A stretch of 64,000 bases of DNA from Halopseudomonas laoshanensis (GTDB lineage Bacteria > Pseudomonadota > Gammaproteobacteria > Pseudomonadales > Pseudomonadaceae). Under the pieces are notes generated by a model. That model did not search any database. It was not told the DNA's origin and saw only the letters and a program-made list of their open reading frames with translations. Positions 1-9,929 of this stretch are shown one piece after another (within the stretch, counting starts at the first letter, position 1; the number at the start of each line of letters is the position of its first letter). The stretch lies in the NCBI RefSeq assembly GCF_008365385.1, contig NZ_QOVF01000001.1:310001-374000 (forward strand). The letters run 5' to 3'. A program made the translations under genes and the position numbers.

Positions 1-65
1 GGAGGTCGGGCTCACTCCGATATCATTGCCAGCCATGAAGACTGCTGACCGGGAGAAGGCTCAGC

Positions 66-81
66 GGCTTGCGCGCAAGCC
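66..81. repeat. 16-bp perfect palindrome downstream of the GGDEF gene
   Basis: GGCTTGCGCGCAAGCC is its own reverse complement. It lies just past the stop codon of the minus-strand GGDEF gene and could help end its transcript, but no T-tract follows on that strand. No gene is supported in bases 1-165. Confidence 0.4.
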
Positions 82-165
82 TTCCATGCATCAGCCGCGT
101 GCGGTTCGGCGTACCAAGGTGCCGCACAAGTCGCGTTGAAACGCCTGTAGCTGCAGAGCTGGTCG

Positions 166-1101
166 TCAGCAGGCAATCCTGTTGCGACCAGCGCGCTTGG
201 CGACATACATCAGCTTGTCACCGCGCTCCAGTAGACCCTCGTTGTTCTCTTCCGCTTTCAATGTTGCAACCCCCAGGCTTGCCGTCATCGGGATGGGGTC
301 GCCATCAATTTCGAACTGCATCTGCGCAATGCTGCAACGAATCCGTTCAGCGACGAAGCGCGCGGCATGATTGTCGGTATTGCTCAGTACCACGACAAAC
401 TCCTCACCACCCATACGGAATAGCTCGTCTACATCGCGCAGGCAACTGCGTGCACAGTTGACCACGGCTTTAAGCGCCGCGTCACCGTAGGCGTGCCCGT
501 ACTTGTCGTTGATCTGCTTGAAATGGTCTATATCCAGCACCAGCAACGATAGAGGTGTGTGGTGGCGTGAGGAGAACTTCACTTCACGGGTCAGTGCCTG
601 ATCAAGACCCAGGCGATTGCCGATGCCCGTCAGACTATCGTTCAAGGCTGAGTGCAGGGCAGCCCGGTACATCAGCGCGTTGCGCAAGGGATACAGCAGA
701 TTGCCGAGCAATGTCTCCAGACTCTGTAGCTGTACTTCGCTGAAGCGTTTGTCACGAGTGAACTGAATCTCGCCCAGAAAGTCACCGGCATGCGTCATGC
801 GGTAGTTGCAGCGGTGCATGCTTGGCACGCCCTTGCTTACTTTCACGGCGTGGGCGTCGTGGTGAAACTCAAGGCTGTTGAGGCCCATGAATTCCTGCAC
901 GGCGGTGAAGAAAAGATCCAGTACCCGCTCAAGCTCCAGCGAGGTTTGCAGTTGCTGGGTGAGCCGCTGCTGCAGACCTAACACGGTCATGTGCTTGACT
1001 GCTTTTTCACGCTGGATAGCGACTGACGAAAGCTTTTTTTCACTGATGAGCTTCAGGCGCGCCGAGTCGAAGTCAATGGTGTTGCTGGTCGATAACGTCA
1101 T
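166..1101 (-). CDS. Diguanylate cyclase (GGDEF domain)
   Basis: Predicted to make cyclic di-GMP from two GTP. The C-terminal half (about residues 150-311) is a GGDEF domain: DxLTGxxNR entry motif, LDIDHFKxIND metal/substrate region, and a GGEEF active site near residue 232. An RDVD (RxxD) inhibitory site sits five residues upstream of GGEEF, so product feedback inhibition is expected. The N-terminal 150 residues have no membrane segment and look like a soluble sensory region, possibly GAF-like; the ligand is not evident. I chose the ATG at 1101; an in-frame TTG at 1131 would add ten residues. A terminator separates it from yciK upstream, so it is probably its own unit. In Pseudomonas a GGDEF gene sits near this ubiG-mupP-yciK block. 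Confidence 0.85.
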   Translation of the reverse strand: MTLSTSNTIDFDSARLKLISEKKLSSVAIQREKAVKHMTVLGLQQRLTQQLQTSLELERVLDLFFTAVQEFMGLNSLEFHHDAHAVKVSKGVPSMHRCNYRMTHAGDFLGEIQFTRDKRFSEVQLQSLETLLGNLLYPLRNALMYRAALHSALNDSLTGIGNRLGLDQALTREVKFSSRHHTPLSLLVLDIDHFKQINDKYGHAYGDAALKAVVNCARSCLRDVDELFRMGGEEFVVVLSNTDNHAARFVAERIRCSIAQMQFEIDGDPIPMTASLGVATLKAEENNEGLLERGDKLMYVAKRAGRNRIAC

Positions 1102-1209
1102 GGCTGCGCCTGCAGTAGAGTGTGATATCAATACACCATGCAGGGTTTGTGCCTATTATATTAAATTGTTATTAATCAAAGATTTGATTCGGATTGATCG
1201 GCAAAAAAA

Positions 1210-1241
1210 GGAAAAAGCGGCAAAAAGTTGCCGCTTTTTCC
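1210..1241 (-). terminator. Rho-independent terminator after yciK
   Basis: A perfect 14-bp stem (GGAAAAAGCGGCAA / TTGCCGCTTTTTCC) with a 4-nt loop is followed on the minus strand by a run of seven T. It ends the mtaD-ubiG-mupP-yciK transcript before the GGDEF gene. Confidence 0.85.
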
Positions 1242-1282
1242 AAAACGCGCGCGCTGGTCGAAAAGGGGTGACAAAAAACCGC

Positions 1283-2023
1283 CTACTGGGCGTCGAGGGC
1301 CTGGCCGTTGACGGTTTTGCTGTCGGGCCCCAGCAGATAGAGAAAGGCTGGCATTATTTGCGCAGGCTCTGGGTTCGTCTCGGGTGCCTCTCCTGGGTAG
1401 GCCGCAGCGCGCATGCTGGTCCGGGTGGCCCCGGGATTCAGGCTGTTGAAACGTATGGCGCTGGTACCTTCCTGTTCGTCGGCGAACACCTGCATCATGC
1501 CCTCCAGGGCAAACTTGCTCACCGCATAGGGTCCCCAGAAAGCCTTGCCTTTGCGGCCGACGCTGGAAGACACGCAGACCACGGATGCATCGGGAGCGGC
1601 GCGTAATAGCGGCATCATCGACTTGCTCAGCAGGAAAGGCGCGTTGACGTTGACCTGCATCAGTTGCAACCAGGCTTCAGCCTTGACGTTGTCGAGCATG
1701 GTGCGCGGGCCGAGCAGGGCGGCGTTGTGTACGAGGCCGTCGAGCTTGCCAAAGGTGTCGAACAGCTGATCAGCCAGATCCAGATAGTCTTTCTCCAGCG
1801 CAGTTTCCAGGTTTAGCGGGCAGAGCGCCGGCTGCGGAAAGCCGGAGGCTTCAATCTCATCGTAGACCGCTTCAAGTTTCGACGGCGTGCGGCCGATCAG
1901 TACCACGGTTGCCCCATGGCCAGCACAGCTCAGCGCGCAAGCACGGCCGATTCCGTCGCCGGCACCGGTGATCAATATCACACGATCCTTGAGCAGGTTC
2001 TGGGGTGCCTGATAATCAAACAT
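1283..2023 (-). CDS. yciK: YciK family SDR oxidoreductase
   Basis: A 246-residue classical short-chain dehydrogenase. It has the cofactor motif TGAGDGIG at residues 19-26, HNAA at about 99-102 in place of NNAG, the catalytic Ser near 153, and Tyr166-x3-Lys170 in GPYAVSK. The physiological substrate of YciK is not established. Its start overlaps the end of mupP by 8 bp, so the two are translationally coupled. It is last in the mtaD-ubiG-mupP-yciK operon and is followed by a strong terminator. Confidence 0.9.
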   Translation of the reverse strand: MFDYQAPQNLLKDRVILITGAGDGIGRACALSCAGHGATVVLIGRTPSKLEAVYDEIEASGFPQPALCPLNLETALEKDYLDLADQLFDTFGKLDGLVHNAALLGPRTMLDNVKAEAWLQLMQVNVNAPFLLSKSMMPLLRAAPDASVVCVSSSVGRKGKAFWGPYAVSKFALEGMMQVFADEQEGTSAIRFNSLNPGATRTSMRAAAYPGEAPETNPEPAQIMPAFLYLLGPDSKTVNGQALDAQ

Positions 2024-2696
2024 GGGGTGCCTCCTGAAGTTGCCTTTGCGCTAGCCATGGGCGCAGCTCGGCTGGGGATCGTACGCTGTGAGTCGCCTGC
2101 CATCCAGCCGGATCCTCGCCTGGGGGAATGTAGCCATACAGCGCGGCAATGGTCGGCATATCCGCTGCTTTCCCCGCGAGGATGTCGCGCAGGTGATCGC
2201 CTATATAAACTGAATGGTGCGGCTCTACACCCATTTGGACGCAGGCTTTGAGCAGGGGTTCCGGATGCGGTTTGCCGTGGCTGACCTGATCGGGGCAGAC
2301 CAGCGCATGACAACGGTCTTCCAGGCCCATGGCCGCCAGTAACGGAATGCTGAAGCGACTGAGCTTGTTGGTCACCACGCCCCAGGGCATTCCCTGGCCA
2401 TCGAGCCAATCAAGCAGTTCCGGAATGCCATCGAAAGGCCGAGTGTGTACCGCCAACGCCAGATCGTAGCGCTGCAGAAACTCTTCACGCAGTGCCTCGA
2501 AGCCCGGGTCGGTGGGCTGCATGTTGAAGGCGCTGCTGAGCATGCCAACCGAGCCGTCAGATACCCGGTCGCGGATACGTATGGCATCCACTGGGGGCAA
2601 GCCGCGTTCCTGGCGCATGGCCAAAATGATCGCCATAAAATCGTCGACGGTATCCAGCAAGGTGCCGTCAAGATCGAAGAGTACGCTGGTCAGCAT
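2016..2696 (-). CDS. mupP: N-acetylmuramic acid 6-phosphate phosphatase MupP
   Basis: A HAD-superfamily phosphatase of 226 residues. Motif I is DLDGT at residues 8-12, motif II is the VTNK segment, and the late GKPHPEP and YIGDHxxD stretches supply the Lys and metal-binding Asp. In Pseudomonas, MupP removes phosphate from MurNAc-6P in the anhydro-MurNAc recycling route that feeds UDP-MurNAc and underlies intrinsic fosfomycin tolerance. The assignment over generic phosphoglycolate phosphatase rests on its position between ubiG and yciK, the known Pseudomonas location. It starts 4 bp after ubiG stops. Confidence 0.87.
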   Translation of the reverse strand: MLTSVLFDLDGTLLDTVDDFMAIILAMRQERGLPPVDAIRIRDRVSDGSVGMLSSAFNMQPTDPGFEALREEFLQRYDLALAVHTRPFDGIPELLDWLDGQGMPWGVVTNKLSRFSIPLLAAMGLEDRCHALVCPDQVSHGKPHPEPLLKACVQMGVEPHHSVYIGDHLRDILAGKAADMPTIAALYGYIPPGEDPAGWQATHSVRSPAELRPWLAQRQLQEAPHV

Positions 2697-2700
2697 GCCG

Positions 2701-3402
2701 TCAGGCGCTGCGCCGAGTGTGGATCATGTAATTCACATCCACATCGGATTCCAGTTTATAGACCTTGGTCAGCGGGTTGTAAGTCAGGCCGATGATGTCC
2801 TGCATGTCCAGGCCGGCTTCGCGTGACCAGCGGCCCAGCTCGGCGGGTTTGATAAACTTGGCGAATTCATGGGTGCCCCGCGGCAGCAAACGCAGTACGT
2901 ATTCGGCGCCAACAATGGCAAACACAAAGGATTTCGGATTGCGGTTGATGGTCGAGAAGAAAATGTCGCCGCCGGGTTTGACCAGGGTGGCGCAGGCGCG
3001 GATGACGGACGCGGGATCGGGCACGTGTTCGAGCATTTCCAGGCAGGTAACCACGTCAAAGCGACCGGGATGCAGCTCCGCGAGTTGCTCGGCGGTGATC
3101 TGCTGATAGTCCACCTCTACGCCGGATTCGAGCTGATGCAGCCGGGCGACGGCCAGCGGCGCTTCACCCATATCAATGCCCATCACCTTGGCGCCACGCA
3201 GGGCCATGGCTTCGGCGAGAATACCCCCGCCGCAGCCAACATCCAGCACTTCTTTACCCGCCAGGCCAACACGTTCATCAATCCAGTTGGTGCGCAACGG
3301 GTTGATCTGGTGCAGTGGCTTGAACTCGCTATTGCGGTCCCACCAGCGGCTGGCCAGCGCCTCGAATTTGGCGATTTCTGCCTGGTCCACATTAAGCGTC
3401 AT
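2701..3402 (-). CDS. ubiG: Ubiquinone biosynthesis O-methyltransferase UbiG
   Basis: A SAM-dependent class I methyltransferase of 233 residues that carries out both O-methylations in ubiquinone synthesis. The SAM-binding motif I is [12 protein letters not shown] (about residues 53-64), followed by the acidic motif GIDMGE and the [10 protein letters not shown] segment typical of UbiG/Coq3. The ATG at 3402 lies inside the 3' end of the upstream deaminase gene (11-bp overlap), with an AGGGGA ribosome-binding site. Second gene of a four-gene operon. Confidence 0.95.
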   Translation of the reverse strand: MTLNVDQAEIAKFEALASRWWDRNSEFKPLHQINPLRTNWIDERVGLAGKEVLDVGCGGGILAEAMALRGAKVMGIDMGEAPLAVARLHQLESGVEVDYQQITAEQLAELHPGRFDVVTCLEMLEHVPDPASVIRACATLVKPGGDIFFSTINRNPKSFVFAIVGAEYVLRLLPRGTHEFAKFIKPAELGRWSREAGLDMQDIIGLTYNPLTKVYKLESDVDVNYMIHTRRSA

Positions 3403-4756
3403 GTTCTTCGTCCCCTGTCTGAATCTGTTGGGCCCACTCGTTCACCGCTTCGAGCAGGCCATCCTGGTCGGCCAACTGCAGCTGGCCAGATCTGACTTTT
3501 TGCCGGCCAGCCACCCACACATCTGACACATGCGAGGCGTTGCAGGTATAGAGTAATTGTGACACCGGATGGTAGACGGGTTGCAAGGGCAGGGCGGAAA
3601 GGTCCACCGCGACCATGTCCGCCAATTTGCCAGGCTCCAGCGATCCGGTTTGCTCCGCTATTCCCAGCGCCTGAGCACCGGCCAGCGTGGCCATGCGCAA
3701 GGCACTGTGCGCATCCAGCGCGGTGGGCTGCCCAGATACGCCTTTGGCCAGCAATGCTGCGGTGCGCAGCTCGGCAAACATATCCAGATCATTGTTGCTG
3801 GCAGCGCCATCAGTACCCAGCGCAACATTAATATTGTTGTCCAGCAGACGCTGGACCGGGCAGAAGCCGCTGGCAAGCTTCATGTTGGATTCGGGGCAAT
3901 GAATGATCTGTACGCCATAGTCCCCGAGAAGCTGCATATCCTGATCGTCGATCTGGGTCATATGCACCGCCTGCAGACGCGGGCTGAGCAAGCCGAGCTC
4001 ACGCAAGCGCTGCAGCGGGCGCATGCCCGTCTGGCGTATTGCTTCTTCCACCTCGAAAGCGGTTTCGTGAACGTGCATATGCACCGGCAGTTCCAGTTCA
4101 TCTGCCAGCGTGCGTACGCGGATAAGTGTATCGTCGCCCACGGTGTAGGGTGCGTGCGGGCCAAAGGCGACACTGATCAGCTCATTGTGTTTACTGTCGT
4201 CATGCAGGCGCAGGCCCTTGGATATGGCTTCGGCGCTGTTCTGCGCGCCGGGGATCGGGTTGTCGATAACCGGAAATGCCAGTTGCGCGCGGATTCCGGC
4301 GTCCATGGCTACCTGGGCCGCGATCTCGGGATAGAAATACATGTCGGCGAAAGAGGTGGTGCCCCCACGGAGCATCTCGGAAACGGCCAGTCGCGTGCCG
4401 ATACGAACAAAGTCCTCGCTTACCCAACGGCCTTCAGCCGGCCAGATGTGATCATTCAGCCAGCTCATCAATGGCAGGTCATCGGCGAGCCCGCGGAACA
4501 GACTCATGGCCGCATGGCCATGGGCATTGATCAGCCCTGGGATCAGCACATGATGAGGCAGTTCACGGCGTTCACGGGCCTGCAGGGTAGCAGCGCGCTG
4601 CTGGCTGACGATGCCGAGGATGCGGCTTTGGTGCACAATAACAACATGATTTTCCAGTACCTGGCCGGTGGGCACGACGGGCACAATCCAGCGCGCCGAG
4701 ATCAGCAGGTCGACGGAATCGGGCAGAGATAGCATGGGGAGTTCATCTTGGATCAT
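3392..4756 (-). CDS. mtaD: 5-methylthioadenosine/S-adenosylhomocysteine deaminase (TRZ/ATZ family)
   Basis: A metal-dependent amidohydrolase of about 454 residues. It has the HxH-type metal motif ([11 protein letters not shown]), the LPVHMHVHE stretch, a later His in VHMTQID and the catalytic Asp in [12 protein letters not shown]. Pseudomonas lacks the usual MTA nucleosidase route and uses MtaD to convert methylthioadenosine to methylthioinosine, which is then phosphorolysed; the product feeds MtnA, encoded divergently next door. The ATG at 4756 gives a family-like length. The reading frame stays open to 4897, but that would run past the mtnA start, so the longer form is unlikely; an ATG at 4735 is a shorter alternative. 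It overlaps ubiG by 11 bp. Confidence 0.88.
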   Translation of the reverse strand: MIQDELPMLSLPDSVDLLISARWIVPVVPTGQVLENHVVIVHQSRILGIVSQQRAATLQARERRELPHHVLIPGLINAHGHAAMSLFRGLADDLPLMSWLNDHIWPAEGRWVSEDFVRIGTRLAVSEMLRGGTTSFADMYFYPEIAAQVAMDAGIRAQLAFPVIDNPIPGAQNSAEAISKGLRLHDDSKHNELISVAFGPHAPYTVGDDTLIRVRTLADELELPVHMHVHETAFEVEEAIRQTGMRPLQRLRELGLLSPRLQAVHMTQIDDQDMQLLGDYGVQIIHCPESNMKLASGFCPVQRLLDNNINVALGTDGAASNNDLDMFAELRTAALLAKGVSGQPTALDAHSALRMATLAGAQALGIAEQTGSLEPGKLADMVAVDLSALPLQPVYHPVSQLLYTCNASHVSDVWVAGRQKVRSGQLQLADQDGLLEAVNEWAQQIQTGDEEHDA

Positions 4757-4862
4757 GCGCAGCAGTATAACGGCTGCCTTCGATTGGGTGGAGTGACATT
4801 TCATTTCTGCGTTCGTCAGGCCACCCCGGGGATGGGTATACTGGCGGTTTAGGAGGGTCACC

Positions 4863-5942
4863 ATGCAGCCTGCTACACAATCAGCCACAGCGGACAAAGT
4901 GAAAGCCCTCGAATGGCGCGGCGGCGTATTACGCCTGCTCGATCAGCGCCAGTTGCCAGCGCGCGAAGAATATATCGATTGCGCTGATGCGGATCAGGTG
5001 GCAACGGCCATCCGCGACATGGTCGTGCGTGGTGCGCCAGCGATTGGTATCGCTGCGGCCTATGGTGTTGCGCTGGCCGCCCGCCGCGTCGGCCAGAGCG
5101 AGGACTGGGCGCAGGCGCTGAAGGCGGATCTTGAACTGCTGGAAAATGCACGGCCGACGGCGGTCAACCTGAGTTGGGCATTGAAGTTGATGCGCGACCG
5201 GCTGGCGCGTCTTTCCGCCCACGCCGATGTTCCCGCACGCCTGCTTGAGGCGGCTCAGTCGATTCATCAAAGCGATCATGAAGCCAATCTGACCATGGGC
5301 AAGCTGGGCATGGAGCTGATCCGCAAGCATCAGAAGACGCCGCAAAACCTGCTTACCCACTGCAACGCGGGCGCATTGGCCACTGGTGGCTATGGAACAG
5401 CGCTGGGCGTGATTCGCGCCGCGCATGCGGCCGGGCTGGTCGACAAAGTGTTTATTGACGAAACCCGACCCTGGCTGCAGGGCTCGCGGCTGACCGCATG
5501 GGAGCTTGAACGCGACGGTATCGAGGCGAGTATCAATGTTGATTCGGCCGCCGGCCATTTGATGAAGACCCAGACCATCACCTGGGTCATCGTTGGCGCG
5601 GACCGGATTGCTGCCAATGGCGATGTGGTGAACAAGATCGGAACCTATTCGCTGTCGATTCTGGCCATGCATCACGGCCTGCGGTTTATGGTTGTTGCGC
5701 CAAGCTCGACCATCGACATGGCGCTGGAACATGGTGATGAGGTGGTTATCGAGGAGCGGGGCGCCGCCGAGCTGCTGCAGCTCGGTGGCCAATCACTGGA
5801 TGTCGGTGTGCCGGTGTTCAATCCGGTGTTCGATGTGACGCCGGCGGATCTGATCGACGCCATTGTGACCGAAAAAGGCGTAATCGAGCGCCCGGACGCG
5901 CGCAAGTTGGCCGATCTGATGAGTCACCGGCATCTGCACTGA
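4863..5942 (+). CDS. mtnA: S-methyl-5-thioribose-1-phosphate isomerase
   Basis: A 359-residue aldose-ketose isomerase of the eIF2B-like fold that converts methylthioribose-1-P to methylthioribulose-1-P in methionine salvage. Family signatures are [13 protein letters not shown] near residue 55, the catalytic Cys in [10 protein letters not shown] and the catalytic Asp in [12 protein letters not shown] strong AGGAGG ribosome-binding site lies 6 bp before the ATG. It is divergent from mtaD, which makes the upstream substrate, so both steps of the salvage route flank one intergenic region of about 106 bp. Confidence 0.95.
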   Translation: MQPATQSATADKVKALEWRGGVLRLLDQRQLPAREEYIDCADADQVATAIRDMVVRGAPAIGIAAAYGVALAARRVGQSEDWAQALKADLELLENARPTAVNLSWALKLMRDRLARLSAHADVPARLLEAAQSIHQSDHEANLTMGKLGMELIRKHQKTPQNLLTHCNAGALATGGYGTALGVIRAAHAAGLVDKVFIDETRPWLQGSRLTAWELERDGIEASINVDSAAGHLMKTQTITWVIVGADRIAANGDVVNKIGTYSLSILAMHHGLRFMVVAPSSTIDMALEHGDEVVIEERGAAELLQLGGQSLDVGVPVFNPVFDVTPADLIDAIVTEKGVIERPDARKLADLMSHRHLH

Positions 5943-6188
5943 GCGGTGGCTTGATCCTTTCCAGGGACCCGTTCGTCCTTCTTGTTGGAATAGCAGGCTC
6001 AGACTTGCGTTTCGCCTCCCTCCCAGCCTCGCTCTGTGGTATCCTGTCGGGCTTTAACCGGGTGTCCTGCGGCCCCGCGCTGACTGATCGCTTTCTAGCG
6101 GAAACAGCAGCCCCGCAGAGCCCCTGAGTGCGCCGAATAACTGTTACAGGCATCGTCAGGTTGCCGACAATAAAAGGAATGCCGTTTC

Positions 6189-8834
6189 ATGGGTGAACTG
6201 GCCAAAGAAATCCTTCCAGTCAATATCGAAGATGAGCTGAAGCAGTCGTACCTGGATTACGCCATGAGCGTGATCGTGGGCCGGGCCTTGCCGGATGTTC
6301 GCGACGGTCTCAAGCCGGTGCATCGCCGCGTGCTGTTCGCGATGAGCGAGTTGAACAACGACTGGAACAAACCCTACAAGAAATCGGCCCGTGTGGTCGG
6401 TGACGTAATCGGTAAATATCACCCACACGGTGACTCTGCGGTCTACGACACCATCGTTCGTATGGCGCAGCCGTTCTCGCTGCGCTATCTGCTGGTTGAT
6501 GGTCAGGGCAACTTCGGTTCGGTGGATGGCGACAACGCCGCCGCCATGCGTTACACCGAAATCCGTATGACCAAGCTGGCACATGAGCTGCTGGCTGATC
6601 TGGAAAAGGAAACTGTCGACTGGGTGCCCAACTACGATGGCACCGAACAGATTCCTGCGGTATTGCCGACCAAGGTCCCGAACCTGCTGATCAACGGATC
6701 CAGCGGTATTGCCGTGGGCATGGCGACCAATATTCCGCCGCACAACCTGACGGAAGTGATCAACGCCTGTCTGGCACTGATCGAAAACCCGGATATGACC
6801 ATCGATGATCTGATGGAACACATTCCTGGTCCGGATTTCCCCACCGCGGGCATCATCAATGGCCGCGCGGGTATTGTTGAGGCCTACAACACTGGCCGCG
6901 GCCGAATCTATGTCCGGGCTCGTTGTACTATTGAAGATATCGACAAGGTTGGCGGTCGGCAGCAGATCATCATTCACGAGCTGCCTTATCAGTTGAACAA
7001 GGCACGCCTGATCGAGAAGATCGCCGAGCTGGTCAAAGAGAAAAAGATCGAAGGCATTACCGAGCTGCGTGATGAGTCCGACAAGGACGGCATGCGCGTG
7101 GTGATTGAGATACGCCGGGGCGAGGTCGCCGAGGTTATCCTCAATAACCTCTATACCCAGACGCAGATGCAGAACGTGTTCGGCATCAATATCGTCGGTC
7201 TGCTCGATGGCCAGCCGCGCATTCTGAATCTCAAGGAATTGCTCGATGCCTTTATTCGTCACCGCCGTGAAGTGGTGACCCGCCGTACCGTATTCGAGTT
7301 GCGCAAGGCGCGTGAGCGCGGGCATATCCTTGAAGGTCAGGCCGTTGCCTTGTCGAATATCGACCCGGTTATTGCCATGATCAAAGCCTCGCCGACCCCG
7401 GCTGAAGCCAAGGAGCGTCTGATCGCCAACGCCTGGGAGCCGGGCGCTGTGGTCGAGATGGTCGAGCGCGCCGGTGCGGAATCCTGCCGCCCCGATGGCC
7501 TGGACGAGCAATTCGGTCTGCGTGACGGCAAGTATTACCTGTCTCCCGAACAGGCACAGGCGATTCTGGAACTGCGCCTGCACCGTCTGACTGGCCTGGA
7601 GCACGAAAAGCTGCTGGCCGAGTACCAGGAAATTTTGCTTCAGATCGGTGAACTGCTGCGTATCCTCAACAGCCAGGAGCGCCTGATGGAAGTCATCGTC
7701 GAGGAGCTGGAGCTGATTCGCACCAACTTCGGCGACGCGCGCCGCACCGAGATTCTAGCTTCACGCCTGGATCTGAGCATTGCCGACCTGATTACCGAAG
7801 AAGAGCGGGTCGTAACCATCTCCCATGGTGGTTACGCCAAGAGCCAGCCGCTGGCCGATTACCAGGCCCAGCGCCGTGGTGGTCGCGGTAAAGCGGCGAC
7901 GGGCGTCAAGGATGAGGACTATGTCTCTCACCTGCTGGTTGCCAACAGCCACACCACGCTGCTGCTGTTCTCCAGCAAGGGCAAAGTGTACTGGTTGAAG
8001 ACTTATGAAATTCCAGAGGCTTCGCGCACCGCGCGGGGTCGTCCGCTGGTCAACCTGTTGCCGCTGGACGAAGGCGAGTTCATTAGCGCCATGTTGCCGG
8101 TCGACGAGTATACCGAAGGCTGGTTCATCTTTATGGCTACCGCCAACGGCACCGTGAAGAAGACGCCGCTTGAGCAGTTCAGCCGCCAGCGTACGGTCGG
8201 TCTGATTGCACTGGACCTGGATGAAGGCGATACGCTGATTTCCGCTGCTATCACCAATGGCGAGCGTGAGGTCATGTTGTTCTCCGACGGTGGCAAGGTG
8301 ACACGCTTCAAGGAAACTGACGTCCGGGCCATGGGTCGTACCGCGCGCGGTGTACGCGGTATGCGTTTGGCGGAAAAGCAGCGCCTTATTTCGATGATTA
8401 TTGTCGAAGAGGGCACGCAGATTCTGACCGCTTCGGCGCGCGGCTACGGCAAGCGCACGGCAGTTGAAGAGTTTCCGCAGTACAAGCGCGGCGGCCAGGG
8501 CGTCATTGCCATGGTCAGCAACGAACGTAACGGTCCGCTGGTCGGGGCTGTCCAGGTGGTCGATGGTGAGGAAATCATGCTGATCTCCGACCAGGGCACG
8601 CTGGTGCGTACCCGTGTCGCCGAGGTGTCCAGCTTGTCGCGTAACACCCAGGGTGTGACGCTGATCAAGGTCGCCAGCGACGAGAAACTGGTAGGTCTGG
8701 AGCGTATTCAGGAGCCGTCTGAAGAGGAGCTTGCTGATGGCGAGCTGGATGAGTCCGATACCGACGTGGAAGTGAATGCAGAGCTTGGTGCAGCGCAGGA
8801 CGAGTCTCCGGCTGCCGATACGGATCAGGAGTAA
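6189..8834 (+). CDS. gyrA: DNA gyrase subunit A
   Basis: An 881-residue type IIA topoisomerase subunit that breaks and rejoins DNA in the A2B2 gyrase holoenzyme. The active-site tyrosine is Tyr122 (AAAMRYTE). The quinolone-resistance region reads [10 protein letters not shown] with Ser83 and Asp87, the susceptible-type pair. The C-terminal third is the DNA-wrapping beta-pinwheel, with a GyrA-box-like QRRGGRGK at about residue 561 and repeated GxVxxxK blades. The tail after residue 845 is very acidic, as is usual in gammaproteobacteria. An AAGGA site lies upstream. serC starts 9 bp after the stop, so transcription may continue into it. Confidence 0.98.
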   Translation: MGELAKEILPVNIEDELKQSYLDYAMSVIVGRALPDVRDGLKPVHRRVLFAMSELNNDWNKPYKKSARVVGDVIGKYHPHGDSAVYDTIVRMAQPFSLRYLLVDGQGNFGSVDGDNAAAMRYTEIRMTKLAHELLADLEKETVDWVPNYDGTEQIPAVLPTKVPNLLINGSSGIAVGMATNIPPHNLTEVINACLALIENPDMTIDDLMEHIPGPDFPTAGIINGRAGIVEAYNTGRGRIYVRARCTIEDIDKVGGRQQIIIHELPYQLNKARLIEKIAELVKEKKIEGITELRDESDKDGMRVVIEIRRGEVAEVILNNLYTQTQMQNVFGINIVGLLDGQPRILNLKELLDAFIRHRREVVTRRTVFELRKARERGHILEGQAVALSNIDPVIAMIKASPTPAEAKERLIANAWEPGAVVEMVERAGAESCRPDGLDEQFGLRDGKYYLSPEQAQAILELRLHRLTGLEHEKLLAEYQEILLQIGELLRILNSQERLMEVIVEELELIRTNFGDARRTEILASRLDLSIADLITEEERVVTISHGGYAKSQPLADYQAQRRGGRGKAATGVKDEDYVSHLLVANSHTTLLLFSSKGKVYWLKTYEIPEASRTARGRPLVNLLPLDEGEFISAMLPVDEYTEGWFIFMATANGTVKKTPLEQFSRQRTVGLIALDLDEGDTLISAAITNGEREVMLFSDGGKVTRFKETDVRAMGRTARGVRGMRLAEKQRLISMIIVEEGTQILTASARGYGKRTAVEEFPQYKRGGQGVIAMVSNERNGPLVGAVQVVDGEEIMLISDQGTLVRTRVAEVSSLSRNTQGVTLIKVASDEKLVGLERIQEPSEEELADGELDESDTDVEVNAELGAAQDESPAADTDQE

Positions 8835-8843
8835 AACGCCGCC

Positions 8844-9929
8844 GTGAGTAATCGATTGTTCAATTTTTGTGCGGGTCCTGCAGCATTGCCTGAGGCGGTG
8901 CTGAAGCAGGCTCAGGCGGAACTGCTGGACTGGCAGGGCAAAGGCCTGTCGGTCATGGAAATGAGTCACCGCAGCGAGGAGTTTACCCAGGTTGCTGAAA
9001 CCGCCGAGCAGGATCTGCGTGATCTGCTTGGCGTGCCGGACAACTACAAGGTGCTGTTCCTGCAAGGCGGTGCCAGCCAGCAGTTTGCTCAGATTCCGCT
9101 GAACTTTATGGCCGAAGGTGGCAGTGCGGACTATATCGACACCGGCATCTGGTCCGCCAAGGCGATAGAAGAGGCTCAGCGTTTCGGCCATGTGAACGTG
9201 GCTGCCAGCGCCAAGGGCTACGATTATTTCGCCATCCCGGGTCAGAACGAATGGCAGTTGTCGGATGATGCCGCGTATGTGCACTACACCCCGAATGAGA
9301 CCATTGGGGGGCTGGAGTATGGCTGGATTCCCGAGGTAGGCGACAAGCCGCTGATTGCCGATGTGTCCTCGACCATTCTTTCCCGCCCGCTGGAGGTGTC
9401 GAAGTTCGGCATGCTTTACGCCGGCGCGCAGAAGAATATCGGCCCCAGCGGTCTGGTAGTGGTGATCGTGCGTGAAGACCTGCTCGGCAACGCTCGCGCC
9501 AGTTGCCCGACCATGCTTGATTACAGTGTCGCGGCGAAAAACGGCTCGATGTATAACACGCCGCCGACCTTTGGCTGGTACCTGGCAGGCTTGATCTTTA
9601 AGTGGGTCAAGGAGCAGGGCGGCCTGGAAGCGATGGAACGCCTCAATCAGACCAAACAGCGCACCTTGTACAAGGCGATAGACAGTAGCGAGCTGTACAG
9701 CAACCCGATCAATCCGGTGGATCGCTCCTGGATGAATATCCCCTTCCGCCTGGCAGATGATCGGCTGGACAAGCCTTTTTTAGCTGGCGCCGAAGAGCGG
9801 GGCCTGTTGAACCTCAAGGGCCATCGTTCAGTGGGCGGTATGCGCGCGTCTATTTATAACGCCGTCGGCCAGGATGCAGTGGATGCGCTGGTGGCCTATA
9901 TGGCCGAGTTCGAACGGCAGCGGGGTTGA
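8844..9929 (+). CDS. serC: Phosphoserine aminotransferase
   Basis: A class V PLP enzyme of 361 residues that transaminates 3-phosphohydroxypyruvate to phosphoserine, and also acts in pyridoxal synthesis. It opens with FNFCAGPAALP; the PLP lysine is in the AQKNIGPSG segment, and HRSVGGMRASIYN near the C-terminus matches SerC. The start is a GTG, directly giving the conserved MSNRLFNFCAGP. First of a serC-pheA-hisC-tyrA/aroA-cmk-rpsA series; its TGA overlaps the pheA ATG. Confidence 0.96.
   Translation: MSNRLFNFCAGPAALPEAVLKQAQAELLDWQGKGLSVMEMSHRSEEFTQVAETAEQDLRDLLGVPDNYKVLFLQGGASQQFAQIPLNFMAEGGSADYIDTGIWSAKAIEEAQRFGHVNVAASAKGYDYFAIPGQNEWQLSDDAAYVHYTPNETIGGLEYGWIPEVGDKPLIADVSSTILSRPLEVSKFGMLYAGAQKNIGPSGLVVVIVREDLLGNARASCPTMLDYSVAAKNGSMYNTPPTFGWYLAGLIFKWVKEQGGLEAMERLNQTKQRTLYKAIDSSELYSNPINPVDRSWMNIPFRLADDRLDKPFLAGAEERGLLNLKGHRSVGGMRASIYNAVGQDAVDALVAYMAEFERQRG

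Noticed and set aside
12-206. Minus-strand frame of 64 codons at the left edge
   Set aside because: It overlaps the GGDEF C-terminus in another frame, has no ribosome-binding site and no domain look.
6156-7604. Long open frame antisense to gyrA (and similar ones opposite rpsA, mtnA and the GPH transporter)
   Set aside because: High-GC codon bias leaves the opposite strand open; the sense genes are clear and the antisense products match nothing recognisable.
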